A DNA stretch of 64,000 nt from Thraustochytrium sp. TN22 (GCA_013306675.1 JABLUY010000082.1:1-64000); one strand, 5' to 3'; positions 47,961 through 60,192 are shown, counted from the stretch's first letter. Notes: generated by a model from the sequence alone, not told the origin. Numbers and translations: made by a program.

Positions 47961-50900
47961 CTAAAAGACAGCGGACAGGTCAATGCGGCGGCGCTCGGGG
48001 TCGACGTAAATGGTTTTGGCGAGCAGGACGGTGGCAGGCTTGAGCACCTGCTCGGGCTCCTGGTCCTCATCGTTGAAGACAGAGTCGAGGAAGACGAGGT
48101 CGCGCGAGAGCTGCGTGCAGAAGATGTACCCGCGCACATTTCGCGTGAGCGAGACCATGACGCCGTCCTCGTGGATGCGATCGACGTAGCACGGGTAGAC
48201 CTGGCCGAGCTTGACGTCATTAAAGGTGAAGTCGGCGGTCTCGTCGACGCCATCCTGCTCCGCTGCGAGCGAAAGTGTGACGCTGACAACCTCTACGCCC
48301 TTGGTATCGGTCTTGAGCTCAATGTCCGAGACGATGCCCTGCACATAGTCGCCGACGCTGTACGAGTCGAAGGCGCCCTTGCGCTCCGCAGCGGCCTCCT
48401 GGACGCCAACGCGGCCCAGCGCGCTGCTCACGTGGACCTGGCCGCTCATGCGCTTCCCCTCGAAGGGCGAGCCGACCGGCGCCTCAACGTTGTGCAGCAA
48501 GACGTTGAGCCAGTTGGCCGTCATGCCGACCACCTTGCCCTGCACAAGGGCGCCCTTCTTAAGCACGACGCGGTTGCCGGAGAGACCGGACTCGTCGATG
48601 CTCGAGGCGCGCGAGCGGCTGCGCGGCCGGCCCGTGTGGCCATCCGGCTGGATGCGACCCAACGCCAGCCCCGGCGCCAGGTCGTCCACAGTGCGCACGA
48701 TGCGCACGCGGCAGGTCGAGTCCACGAGCAGGCCAGGCGGGAGGTCGTTGAGGCGAGAACGAAGAAGGCCGCGCACTGGCGCCTTGACCAGCTGCACCCC
48801 AGCCTCCGCAACTGACAGAATGGCGTAGCGGCCCTCGTCCTGCAGCAGCTCCACCTTGGCGTCCAGCGGCGTGCCGCCAGACTGCGCCTTGACCACCTTG
48901 GTGTGCGGCGCGGCGCCGCCCTTTCTCTTGCCAACGCCGTCGATGAGCGACGCCTTGAGCGAGATCTCGAAGCGCTTCTTGGCCGGATCCACATCCAGGA
49001 TGCGGCAGTCGACGCGGTCGCCCGCTTGGAGGGAAGACTTTTGCGGAGCGTGTTCGTTCATGCAAAAGGCCGCCGCGCCGCCCTTGGCCAGGCGCACCTC
49101 AACGCCGAAGCTCGTCACGTCCGTCACCTCACCCTGAACCACCTCGCCAATCAGCGCGGCGTCGACCTCGGGCGCAGCGTGCAAGAAGGCGGCCTCGCGC
49201 ATGCGCTCGTCCAGGATTGCAGTGAGGAGCTCTGTCGGGTATTCGACGGCGGACTGCTTGAGCGAGAGAGTGAGCCGACCGCGCTCCTCCTCGACGTTGA
49301 CGACCACGCAGCACACCGTCTGACCCTCGCTCACGACCGTGCGGGCGTCCTTGATGAACTCGTCGGCAGCGTTCGCCTTGGGCACGAGGCCAACGAGCGA
49401 CCCGAGAAAGCTTACGAAGACGCCCACATCGTTGACGCCCTGCACGTAGCCCACGATCGTCATGCCCACCTGCACCTCGTCCATGCTCGCCGGGATCCAG
49501 CGGCGCTGGCGCGCCAGCAGCAGCGCCGGCTTTTGCGTCACGGTCGTCGACCCGTCCGGGTTTTGCCGCAACACCATGGCCTTGTCCACGGCCGCGCCGG
49601 TGCGCAGCTTCTTGAAGAGCGCATCGCCACGCTCAACGTCGTCCGAGAGCTGCACGCCAGGGAGCGTCACCACGGCGCTCTTGGCCTTCTTGCTTGCCTT
49701 CTTACTCTTCTTGCTCTTGGCGGACTTTTCCTCCTCCTCCTCCTCCCCGTCGCCATCGTCGTCGTGCTCAAGCTTGACGCGCACAAGCGCCTCGCCCTTG
49801 CCCACGGAATGGACCGTGCCGGACACAATGGTGCCGACCTCGAGGCCGCTGTCCACGGCGGTCGCCAGCGTCCGGAAGGAGAGCTTGAGCACCTTGCCCG
49901 CGTTGCTCAGCACCTTGACCTTGACGACCTTGCCAGCCTGTATCATGAAGCGCGCGCGCCAGAGTCAGTCAGTCGGTCGGTTCCCAGAAAAACTCGTTCC
50001 GCTCGCTCGGTTCGGATCGATACGATTGAAATGTGCCACTCTCTTCTACGAGGCACCGGGGCAGACCGCCCAAGAGGGCGTGCCCAGGCCTCGACTCTCA
50101 AGAGATTGAAGAAGGCCGGCGCCAAAGTGGGACAGCGTTCGCCTCAGAACGAGGCGCCCACTGCCCCGACACCGGCCCTGGAGATTCACTTTCCCACATT
50201 CGTAACAGGTCTGCGTCTGGAAGACGTAATGCACACCCTGACAGGAATATGTGGTTCCCTTGCGCGCGCTCTCTCTCTCTCTCTCTCTCTCCCTCCCTCC
50301 CTCTCTTCTTTTTCTCCCTCTACAAGAAATACGTACCGTGTAAGCCTCGGCGGGGTTCCTGATACCCATGTTGGCGAGCTCCTGCATCGTGACGAGGCCA
50401 AAAGCTGAGCCATAAAACGAAACGTAGACGCCGCGTTCCGGGTCAACCTTGCCGATAAAGCCGTGCGTGATGGTGCCCGGCTTGGCGACCTCGTTGGAGT
50501 TGACAATGGGAAGATCTGAGGTGACAAGCGTGCGCTTGAGCGTCAGAACAACCTTGGGCTTGGTCATGTCGTCAAAGTTGAGCGACAGCACGCGCGCTTG
50601 CACGGGCTGGCCAACCTTGAAGCGGCGCGCCGGCTCGCTAATGAGCACCTCGGCCAGGTGCTGGCGCGGCACGATGGCCCGCACGTTATCGCTGAGCGAA
50701 ACGAGCACACCAAAGTCGCCCACCTTGAAGACCTTGCCGGAGACCGCTAGGCCCTCCTTGAGCTCCTCGTGCAACAGCACACTGGCCTCAATGACGGACT
50801 TGGACAAGCTGACCGAGAGCAAGCCGTCCACCGCGGCGTACGAGAGAATCTTGCAGGGCGCCTTGTCGCCAGCCTTGTAGTGCTTGTCGAGCTGCACGAT

Positions 50901-52220
50901 ACCATCCTCGCCCGCGCCAAACTCCTCGCGCGCCATGCCGCTCTTCCATGCGTAGGCCGGGCCGTCCGCGGGCGTGTCCAGCAAGACGCCACGCTGCGCA
51001 TCGACGCGGCGCACGACGGCGTCCTTGACAACGGTACCGACACGCTGCGTGCAGATCGCGGCGTCATGCTTGCGCACCTCCGCCGTACGCTCCATAAGGT
51101 GCTTGGCGCAGGTGAGCGCGATGCGCTTCTCACGAAAGTCCACAAAGAGAATGCGCGCCTCAACGAAGCGCTTGTTCTTGGGCATGCTGCCAGCGCGCTG
51201 TGCGTAGGACTCGTCCAGCGATGGCCCGTGGAAGGCATCAATCGTAGCGTGGAACATGTTGAGGAAGAAGACGTACATGCCGTCGCGCAGGTACGAGCTG
51301 ACCTCGCCGCGCACGAGCATGCCGGGCTGCAGGCCCTCGAGCGCCGGGGGCGACCGCAGGCGCGCAAGCTCGGCGGACTCGTCTGGGAGCGCGAGCTGCA
51401 GCACGGTGCGGCCGCGGCCAGCCGCCACGCTCTTGACGACGGTCTGAATGCACTGGCCGACCTTGAGCGAGGGCGCGTCGACCGAGTCCCGCGCGTCGGC
51501 GAAGCGCAGAAAGCCGCTGGCCACACGCGCGTTGCCGACGTCGATCTGGTAGCCGTGGTCCTCAATGCTCTGGACGGTGGCCTGCAGCTGAAAGTCCTGT
51601 GCCATGGCGCGCAGCGCCTCTGGCCGGTTCACGAGCGAGCTGGCCGTCGACACCTCGATGGTGCTGCCAAGCTTGCCCTCCTCCTGCACGACGCCCAGAA
51701 CGGCGACAGAGAGAAGGTCACCGACCGCCAGCAACCCTTGCGTGAGGTCCATGACGACGCCCTCGGCGGCCGTGGCGTGCTGGTCCGAGTAGTTCTCTAC
51801 GCGCAGGCGCGCGCGAAGCGTGTTGGGCAGCGCGATGCGCGCCTCGCCGGGCGCCACCTGCGTGACGATACCGAGGGCCAGCGTGCCTGGCTGCAGCCCC
51901 TGCTTGCGCAGACGGTGCGCATGCGCGGGCGCGTCCATGACGGCCTCCATGCCGCGCGCAAGGCGGCTGCCTGCGCGCTCGCCCTTGCGCTGCAGCTTGC
52001 GGAAGACCGGGTCCTCCTCATCCTCGGCCACCTCGTCCGGCCCGGGGCGCTTCGTGCCTTGCGCGGACTTGCGCCGCCGCTGCTGCTGCCTGTGCTGCTG
52101 CTTCTGCTCCGCCTTGCCCACCTTGAACAGCGCGCCGCCGTCCTTGCTGCCGCTGCGCTTGCTGGGCGCCGCCGTCAGCTTGAGCGACCCGCCGCGCGGG
52201 AACATACCGCCCTCGGGCAT
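47961..52220 (-). CDS. RRP5: RRP5/PDCD11-like ribosome biogenesis factor, S1 repeats only
   Basis: This nucleolar S1-repeat protein is needed for 18S and 5.8S/25S rRNA processing. Two exons (50337-52220 and 47961-49937) encode 1,286 residues. The lysine-rich N-terminus (GTKRPGPDEVAEDEEDPVFRKL) is followed by about ten S1-type beta-barrels, with a conserved patch around TLKRTLVTSDLPI and KPGTITHGFIGKVDPERGVYVSF. Rrp5 in yeast and PDCD11 in humans are 1,700-1,900 residues and end in HAT/TPR repeats. Here the chain stops after an S1 domain (AKTIYVDPERRRIDLSAVF) with no HAT region in the 496 bp that follow. The C-terminal module may have been lost or be encoded by a separate gene. The divergent promoter carries a 15-bp repeat array. 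Confidence 0.92.
49938..50336 (-). other. Intron of the RRP5 gene
   Basis: This 399-nt intron has a GTACGT donor, a CTGAC branch-like motif and an ATACAG acceptor. It joins PAEAYT to AGKVVKVKVL inside an S1 repeat in phase 0. It contains a (GA)n/(TC)n microsatellite at about 50268-50300. It is several times longer than the other three introns. Confidence 0.88.
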
Positions 52221-52905
52221 GCTGCCGCCGCTCAGCCGCTCAGCCGCTCAGCCGCTCGCCAGGGGGCTGCGCCGCGCCGCCCGCTCCTTCGCGTTCTGCC
52301 GCGCGCGCGGCCTGCAGCGCCGTGGGTGGATGGGATGGATGGGCCATTGCCGCCGCGCCGCCACCCAAGTTGGCGCAACGCAAATACACCTAATGCGTTG
52401 CGCACATTTGCCTTGCGCACATTTGCGTTGCGCACATTTGCCAGCAAAATTGCGTTGCGCGAAATTGCGTTGCGCGAAATTGCGTTGCGCACTCCTGCGC
52501 TCAAGCTTGAGCCTGGCAAAATGAGAAGAGCTAGCGCCGCGGACGACGCGCGCGAGCCGCAGGGCGTCCGCCGCGAGCCGGGACGCTGGCAGTCCGCGCC
52601 TGCAACGTGCGCGCGGGCCGGCGCGTTTCTTCGCGCAAGTCGCTGGACGTCATCGCGACCACAGGCACGACTCGGACTCGCTCGCTGTGCCCACAATTGC
52701 GTTGCGCAGAACGGTCACCGAGACAGAAGAGGCGGAGAACCCGAGGCTGCCCAGCCTGCAGCAGCCTGCGCGAATTCCGCGAGCACGGGCTGGGAGCGCT
52801 GCTGCTGAAGCTGAAGCTGGCCGAGGTGGTCCTGCCGCGGCGCGTGTACGACGTCGTGGGCGCCCAGGCGGCCTCGGAGAGCTAGAACCGCAGCTGGCGC
52901 CTGTT
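52221..52905. promoter_or_regulatory. Divergent promoter of RRP5 and the four-pass membrane protein, with a 15-bp repeat array
   Basis: This 685-bp interval contains six 15-bp units of GCGTTGCGC plus an A+T-rich hexamer (52395-52496), an inverted copy at about 52371-52386 and another GCGTTGCGC at 52699-52707. Units 4 and 5 read GCGTTGCGCGAAATT and carry an E2F-type GCGCGAAA core. The run of CAGC-type and GCTCAGCC words near 52235-52260 lies just before the RRP5 start. Confidence 0.65.
52395..52496. repeat. 15-bp repeat array, six units in two blocks
   Basis: Units start at 52395, 52410 and 52425 (ending ACATTT), then after a 12-bp spacer at 52452, 52467 (ending GAAATT) and 52482 (ending ACTCCT). 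The GCGTTGCGC half is nearly invariant; only unit 2 differs, with GCCTTGCGC. Confidence 0.92.
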
Positions 52906-54324
52906 ATGCGGGTGGACCGGCTGGCGCGCAAGGTGCGCAGGAAGAGCGAGCGCGCTTTGGACAAACTCAAGCGCGCTTACGACGGCAGGCTCGATGACGG
53001 CGGGCTGACGTCGGAGGAGGAGGACGAGGATGGCGACGTCAGCAGCGAGGACGGCGCCCAGCGTGGGTCCAGACGCGTGCAGCCGCAGGCGGCCGGCGAC
53101 GCGAGCGACGAGGCGGAGGACGAGGACGAGGACGAGGACGAGGAGGACGAGGACCAAGAGTATGACGAGGGGGTCGCGTACAACGAGGGAGCGCACCTGA
53201 AGCGACATGAAAAGATGGAGTTCGAAAAGTGGGTACGCGAGGTGCTGTACGCGAAGCGCATCAGGCAGCGACCCATGCAGCAGGTGAAAAGCCGCGTCAT
53301 GCATGGCGTAACCATCACGCTCACGGCGAGCTGCATCATGTTCCTCATCGCGCTGCGCGCCGACTACCGGTACCTAATGTCCTCGCCGATGCGCGAGACC
53401 ATGGCGGGCGCGCGCGTGCCGAGCCTCATGTACGGCAAGGCGTCCCTGGGGCTCATCACCGGGTGTTGGGCCTTGCGCGCCTGGTTCACGCGCAACCTCC
53501 TTCGGACAGACGTGCTGCGCGTCTATGTGCTGCTGCGCTGTGTCGAGTGGATCCTCACGCTGTGGCTGCTCTTCGCGCTCTGGGTGGACTTTGGCGCGCT
53601 GCCCTGGCAGAGCGGCCACGGCATGGACTCCGGCGAGAAGGCCATTTACTTTTTCGGCATCATGATCTGCATCTTTGGCCTGGTCAACACGGGCGTGCAC
53701 TTTCGCAGGCTGCGCCGCGAGTGGCACGAGTACGAGGATCGCGCGCTGCGTGCGTACCTGGATGCCAAAACCGCCTTGAAGCGTCGCAAGCGCCCCCCGC
53801 GCCCGGACCCGCGCACCTTGGCGGCGGCGCCGTCCGAGGCGGGTTTTGGGCCGACCGAGGTCGTGCCGCGGTCAAGCTACTGGGCGGCCGGCGAGGCCGA
53901 GGGCGACGCGCTCGTGGCGCAAGACGCCGCCGTCGCCGCCAAGGACGAGGCGGCCTTTGCGGACGACGGCTTCCTGGACCGCTTCGCCATGATGTCGCTG
54001 GAGGAGTTCATGCTCCGCTGGGACTCCATGGCCGAATCGGGCCAGTTCAGCCGCGCCATCCAGTACGTCCCGAGCGTGCAGGAGCTGGACGCGCATCTCG
54101 TCCGTCGCGGTTTCCGCAGTGTCTACTCGGACGAGTACGAGCTCGAGGTCGGCGGTACCGCGCTCCGCGTGTTCGCCTTCGCGCAGAGCGAGGGCGCTGT
54201 CTTCCTCATCGAGTTCCTCTTCGACCACCTGCGCAATCTTCTCTCCGCTTCCTTTCGCTCCCAGGACGACGCCAAGACCGCCGCCTTCGTCTCTCGCCTC
54301 GACCTGCAGCCTCTCCTAGGTTAG
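52906..54324 (+). CDS. Unassigned four-pass membrane protein with acidic N-terminal domain
   Basis: No family is recognised for this 472-residue protein. The first ATG of the frame is at 52906. The N-terminus is basic (RLARKVRRKSERALDKLKR), then very acidic (about 38-90, Asp/Glu runs). Four hydrophobic segments lie at about 133-150, 174-192, 204-230 and 246-266. A short basic loop follows, then a cytosolic-type C-terminal domain with SLEEFMLRWDSMAESGQFSRAIQYVPS and a beta-rich end (YELEVGGTALRVFAF). The arrangement faintly recalls polycystin- or Orai-type channels, but no pore motif is seen, so channel activity is not claimed. It shares a promoter with RRP5. Confidence 0.7.
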   Translation: MRVDRLARKVRRKSERALDKLKRAYDGRLDDGGLTSEEEDEDGDVSSEDGAQRGSRRVQPQAAGDASDEAEDEDEDEDEEDEDQEYDEGVAYNEGAHLKRHEKMEFEKWVREVLYAKRIRQRPMQQVKSRVMHGVTITLTASCIMFLIALRADYRYLMSSPMRETMAGARVPSLMYGKASLGLITGCWALRAWFTRNLLRTDVLRVYVLLRCVEWILTLWLLFALWVDFGALPWQSGHGMDSGEKAIYFFGIMICIFGLVNTGVHFRRLRREWHEYEDRALRAYLDAKTALKRRKRPPRPDPRTLAAAPSEAGFGPTEVVPRSSYWAAGEAEGDALVAQDAAVAAKDEAAFADDGFLDRFAMMSLEEFMLRWDSMAESGQFSRAIQYVPSVQELDAHLVRRGFRSVYSDEYELEVGGTALRVFAFAQSEGAVFLIEFLFDHLRNLLSASFRSQDDAKTAAFVSRLDLQPLLG

Positions 54325-54893
54325 AGCTCATTACCACACAACTTGCCAGCCCTCTCTTTCCCTTTTTCGCGCGTTCCCAGCGCGCTCTCCTCGTCCTGGC
54401 GCGCTGCATCGCCTTCTTGCACTCTCTCCTCCTCCTCACTCCTCCTCAGAGGGAAGTCCCGAAGTGCCATGGCTCCGGATCTGTGATCGCTGCTCGTTCG
54501 CCCGCCGGCCAAGCTCGCTCGGCCTGGCCTCGCGGGGGCGCTCCTGTTCAACGGCGTGGGCCCCGCCTCGGAGCCATCGTCGCGGCCTTCGTGGCGGGGA
54601 TTGGTCGCCCGCGGCGTGCCATGCCACGGCATTTGATCGGGGTTCCTGCGTTGACTGGCGTTGACTGTGACTGGTGTGACGTGCTTGACTCGGAGTGGGT
54701 GGCTGGCGCCTCCGACTCGGACCCGGACGCGAGGCCGCGCGCAGAACCGGAGCCCGACGGGCGGCGCGCGCGCGGCGGAGCCGGGGCGGGCGGGCGGCGG
54801 CCGCGGCGCGGCGCGGCGCGGCGGCAGCCGGCCTTGGTCCGGGCGGGCGTGGACGGCGCGGGGCGCAGGACCCGGGCGACGCGGGCGGCCGCC
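54325..54893 (+). promoter_or_regulatory. Intergenic region and 5' flank of the DCAF1 gene
   Basis: This 569-bp spacer is between two genes in the same orientation. The first 140 bp are C/T-rich, as for a 3' UTR. A GCGCG/GGCGC run at 54801-54825 precedes the DCAF1 ATG. Nothing else is recognised. Confidence 0.45.
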
Positions 54894-54931
54894 ATGGAGG
54901 GCGCGCGCGCAGGCAGCCTCGGCGGCGGCGA

Positions 54932-54962
<31 letters not shown>

Positions 54963-57900
54963 TCGCGGCCGCTGGAGGTGCTGATTGAGGAATGCGTGAA
55001 CGCGCTCAAGAACCTGACGCCCTTCGACCTGGCGTCGAGGCTCGCGGTGAATGACCGCAAGGTGCAGGAGGGCCTGCGCATGATCGACCAGATCGCCGCG
55101 GCGCTGGAGCGCCTGGAGGGCGAGTATCTGGAAGAGGAGGGCCGGTCGCCGCTGGAGTTTGAGGCGGAGCGCGAAAACGCGCCCGTAGGCCAAGTGACAG
55201 ACGTGCTCGGCAAGATGGACGAGTGGACGCCCATCCTGACGGCGTGCCTGTCGTGGTCGAGCGCGGGGCTGCGACCGAATCTGAGCATCAAGCTGGCGGC
55301 CATGCGGCTGCTCATTGCCTTCCACACTTCGGCCCCGTATGTTTTCGATGCCTTTTCGGTGGTGCACATCGTCTCGTATCAGGAGCTGCTCGCGTACGCC
55401 TACGGCGACGCCTTCCTGTCGCAGCCGGGCAGCGGCGCCGAGGCCTCGGGTGCGGTGTCGGCGGCCATTGGAACGCCGAGCAACCCGCGCCGACGTCGGC
55501 GCGGCGCTCCGCGGTCGGCGGGCGGCGGCGGGGCGTCGGCGGCGGCGGCGGCCGCCGCGAGCGCGGCGGCGCGCGTGGACGACGAGATGGCCAAGCAAGT
55601 CCTGCAATGGTGGAAGGAGCGGCCTTCGGACGCGCGGCTGTTGCGCGCGCGCGCCACCATGATGCTGGCGCTCTACGTGGAGGCGGATCCCGGCGCGGCC
55701 GACTACGTGGTGGAGCCGCACGCGGACCGCGCCATGCCCGTGGGCCTGCCGCGCGTGCTGCTGGGGCGCCTGCGCACGGAGCTCATCGACGCATATGAGA
55801 ATGGCACGCGTAAGCTAGCGGGCCATCGCATCAAGAAGCGCGGGTGTGCGGAGATCATGCCCTTTTTCCCGCACAACGCGGAGATCATCTACCTGTGCCG
55901 GCTGTACTTGGTCTTGCTGGCCGAGGCCCACAGCAGCGTGTCGCTGATCCGACCGGCGCTTCAGGAGAACTGCGTGGGCATGCTGTTGCGGCTGCTGCGG
56001 CTGGACCGCGAGGACGTGGCGCTGTCGTGCACCGTGGTGGAGCTCGTGGCGATGCTCTGCCAGTTCAAGAAGGTTGCGAACACTTTTGTGGACGCTGGTG
56101 GCCTCGAGGTGGTCTTTGAGGTGGCGCAGACCACCTCGGTGCCGGAGTTTGTCGGCGCGGCGCTCGTGCACTGTTTCAGCAACCTGGCGGCCTCCACCAT
56201 GAGCAAGATCTGTCAGGAGCACAAGCCTCTGCTGCAGCGCCTGTGCGAGTACGTGCTTGCTCAGGTGCAGAACTCCAAGGAGAAGGAGAGGGTGTGCGAG
56301 CACGCTCTCCACTTCTTCAGCGAGGCCCTCAAGGTCCCGGCGGTGCTGCGCATCTTCGACAACCTCAAGGGCATCAACGTGGTTCTGAGCGCCATGGCTA
56401 GGGCTTTCGTTCCGAGTACGCAGGATCCGTCGCCCTCCGAAGCGCAGACCGAGATTATCCGCGCCACGCTGGAGGTGCTCTCCTCGTACTTTCGCATGCA
56501 CGTGGCCATTGCTGCGCACTTTGCGCGCTTTGACATGCTCTCGCAGCAGCAGCTACAGCAGCAGCAGCAGCAGCTACAGCAGCAGCAGCGGCAGGAGCTC
56601 GAGCAGCAGCAGACGGTGGCGGCGGCCTCCTCGTCGTCTGCAGCCGCCACAGCCGCCGCGGCGACGACCACCGCGCATGCCCACACGCGTGCCCGGAGCA
56701 ACAGCGTCGGCTCGCGCAGCAGTATGGGCAGCACGTGGAGCCACGCGTTTCACCGCGCGCGGCACCTGCCGGAGGACAAGCCTGTGGAGATCGACCTGGT
56801 GGCTCACACGAACGATATGACCTTTCTGCAGTCCAACATGGATGTGGTCAAGCGCTTTCTGGCGCGCTCCGCCTGGACGCCCGTGGAGAGCCTCCTGAGC
56901 TACGAGCTACCGCCCGTGGATGCGGCAGTGGCGGCAGCCATCTCGGGCGGCAACGCGACCGGGGCGTCTCCCGTCGCGGCGGCAGCTGCCGTCGGGGCGG
57001 GGCTGGAGCTGGCGAACGACAGCGGCGGCGGCGGCGGCGGCGGCCTGGACGGTGGCGCCAGTGTGGGCGGCGCCTCGGGCGGCGGGTCGGTCTCGGGCGC
57101 GGCCGCTGCGGGCGCAAGCGGCGCCAGCGCGGTGGCCGTGCGGAAGCAGCACGCGCTGGTGCTGCTGCTGGACGTTGTGCGGTCGGGTCTGGCGGGCGCC
57201 TCGCTGCAGGCACTGCAGGTCTTGCGCATCGTCACGCTGGTGCCGTCGACGTATAAGCTGGTGTGCGAGACGAGCATCCCGAACCAGCCGCCGCTAAGGC
57301 TGCCTCTGGCGCAGCCCGACCCGGCGCTGGAGGACGAGAGCATCATGGGCATCTCGATCCTTCTCGAAGCCATGGGCACCTTCGAGGGCCGCGTGGCCGA
57401 GGAGGTGGTGGCGGCGCTAGAGGTGCTGTGCAACTGCTGCACGCCGGCGTACGGCGACGACCGCGCGCAGCGGCCGGTGCGGCGTCTGGCGCGCGATAAT
57501 AACGCGCTCATGACGCTGCTGTCGCTGCTGCGGTACGACGAGACGCCCAGGTACGCGGACCAGATTCGATACCTGGCGTGCCTCGCGCTGCAAGGCCTGG
57601 CCAAGGACCACCACGTGGCGCAGGTGCTGGAGACGCTCAACCTATCACAGGCGCTGACCAAGATTGCGCGCACCGAGCCGGTCCTGGTGGAAAACAAGCG
57701 GATCCACAAGCGGTTGAAGCGCGAGGCGCTAAAGCTGATCGAGCACATCTCCGGCACAGACATTGGCGACGTGGTGGACGCGACGAACAAGCGTCTGCTT
57801 CGCAACTCGATCGTGGAGCGCACACAGATCTCCTTTGACTCGCGCGAGCTGCTGGGTCTTATCGAGGGCCACCTGCGCGAGCACGGCTTTGCGCGTGCCG

Positions 57901-59848
57901 CCGAGGTACTGGGCGCCGACGTGCGCGCGCGCTTCGGGGAGAGCGCGCAGCGTCGCAGCGCGCCCAAGTTTGAGTGGCCCAGCCACTTTTCGGCCCCTGG
58001 CAAGTTGACGAACACGAAAGCGTCGGGTGCCGAGACCGACGATGCGGGCACGGCGCGCCCGGCGCGCCCGACAGCGACAGCGCCGCCCATGTCCGCAAGC
58101 AAGAAGCGGCGCTTCGGCTTTGTGAACACGGAGCGCAGCACCCCGCAGAAGAGGCGCAAGCTCAAGTCGCCCGAAGCGGACGTGATGGCGGCCCCGGGGG
58201 CCGCAACGTCCGCATCCTCGGCCGCGCTCGTGTCCGCGGCGCCGGGCGAAATTGCGGCTTCGTCTTCATCCTCGTCCTCGTCCTCGTCCTCGTCCTCGAC
58301 CGCAGTTGTGGTGCGACCGCCGCTGGCGCATAGCAAGGTGCTGCACTCGAGTTCGGGCGTAACGACTGGGCTCGAGCGCATCGTCCAGGACTACCTGCGC
58401 GAGCAGCATCGCAAGTGCCTGGAACCGGTGACCATCATCCCGCCCATGTCGCTGCACGGCGATCGGCACGAGTGCAGCGCGGACAAGCGTTACGCGACGG
58501 GCGCGCCCATGAACGTGACCCGGCGGCTCTTCCAGCGCGAGCAGCGCGGGCGGGCACTGGACCCAGGGTTTCAGGCGCAGGACTCGCGGTTCGTGCACGG
58601 CCGGTCCAAGTGGGTGAAGACCTTCAAGAACCTGACACGCAACGAGGATCCGGAGACCGAAGCCGAGCACAACGCGGAGATGGAGCACGTGTACACAAGC
58701 GTGGCGTTTCTGCAGCCGCCGCGCGCGGGCTACGAGGACCTGCTGCTGGGCACGAGCGGTGGCGACCTCGTGATGCGCAACGTGCACACGTGCCAGACGT
58801 TCGCGAAGTGGCCCGTGCACCTGGGCCAGCGCGTGACGACGGTGCGCGTCGCGGGCGACCGCGTCCTCACGCACGCGGAACCGAGCGTGATGGCGCTGTC
58901 GCGCCTGCCGGCGTCCGTTGTGGAAGGTTACGGCGACGAGGATGAGGAGCGCCTGTACACGTACGCGCAGCGCAACCAGAACCGGCCGGAGGACGACCTC
59001 GTGCAGCTGTGGCAACAGGAGGACATCACGGCGGTTGACATGGACGAAGCGTGCCTGCGCGTGGTGGGGACGGTGGAGGACGTGGAGCGCGACCGCGGCG
59101 AGCAAGCGGCGGTGATCTACGACCTGGAGACGGGTCGGCTCGTGACGCGGCTCTCGCATCCGAAGCTGTCAAGCCGGTACCAGTGGCAGCGCGCGTGCTT
59201 CGCGCCGCAAGACAGCAATATGATCCTGCACGACGGGCTGCTTTGGGACGTGCGTGCGCGGCGCCACGTGCACAAGTTCGACAAGCTGTCGGAGTTCGGT
59301 CGCGCCACCTTCAAGCCGGATGGCACCCACGTGGTGCTGGACGCTGCGGTCTGGGACATGCGCACCTTTAAGCTCTTTGTGACGTGCGGCGCCTTTGGAG
59401 GTGCTGTTGTGCACTTTGACCGCGCCAGCACGGTGGCCTACAGCCACTACCCGGCGGCTGTAGAAGTCGGCATCCGCGCCTCGACACTCTCGGTGACGGA
59501 TGCCACGGACTACTCCAACATCACCACGCAGGACATGCACCCGAGTCACATCGAGGCCATTGCGCTTGACGACACGGGTCGCAAGTTGGCCATCCTCACG
59601 GAGCGTCACCTACCCGACGTGGAGGAGTGGGACAATCAGCACCGCACGTGCCGTCTCTACGAGGTTGGTCGCATCCATCATGCGACTGACCTGGAGGACG
59701 AGGAGAACGTGGAAGATGCCGAGGATGAGGACGACGATGGTTTGGAGGATGACGACGACGAGGACGACGACGACGAGGACGACGACGAGGACGACGAGGA
59801 CGATGATGATCACGAGCTGGTTGACATTGAGATCGATGACGTTGACGA

Positions 59849-59890
<42 letters not shown>

Positions 59891-60150
59891 TGCGGAAGGC
59901 AGTGATCATTCGTTAGACGACGCTGGTCATTTCCGCGGGGCGGAGCATCTCATTCGCGCGGCGCTGAGTGCCGGGCTTGAGAACAGACCTGTGTCGCGAA
60001 GCCGCCGACAGCACTCTCGTGAGGTGTATGACATGATCTTTGGCAACATGGACCGCGCGCCACGCACGCCGGTCCGCAGGGCGCCCTCTGGCACCGTGGC
60101 CGACACAAGCAACATCAACAGCAGTAGCGGCGCCGTAGTCGGCAGCAGGC

Positions 60151-60192
<42 letters not shown>

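Noticed and set aside
52687-52905. Upstream extension of the four-pass membrane protein
   Set aside because: The frame begins with a GTG, not an ATG, and runs through the promoter repeat. The first ATG is at 52906.
53229-54893. Upstream extension of the DCAF1 frame
   Set aside because: It would overlap the membrane-protein gene in another frame and is low complexity. The ATG at 54894 has a perfect Kozak context and conserved sequence follows.
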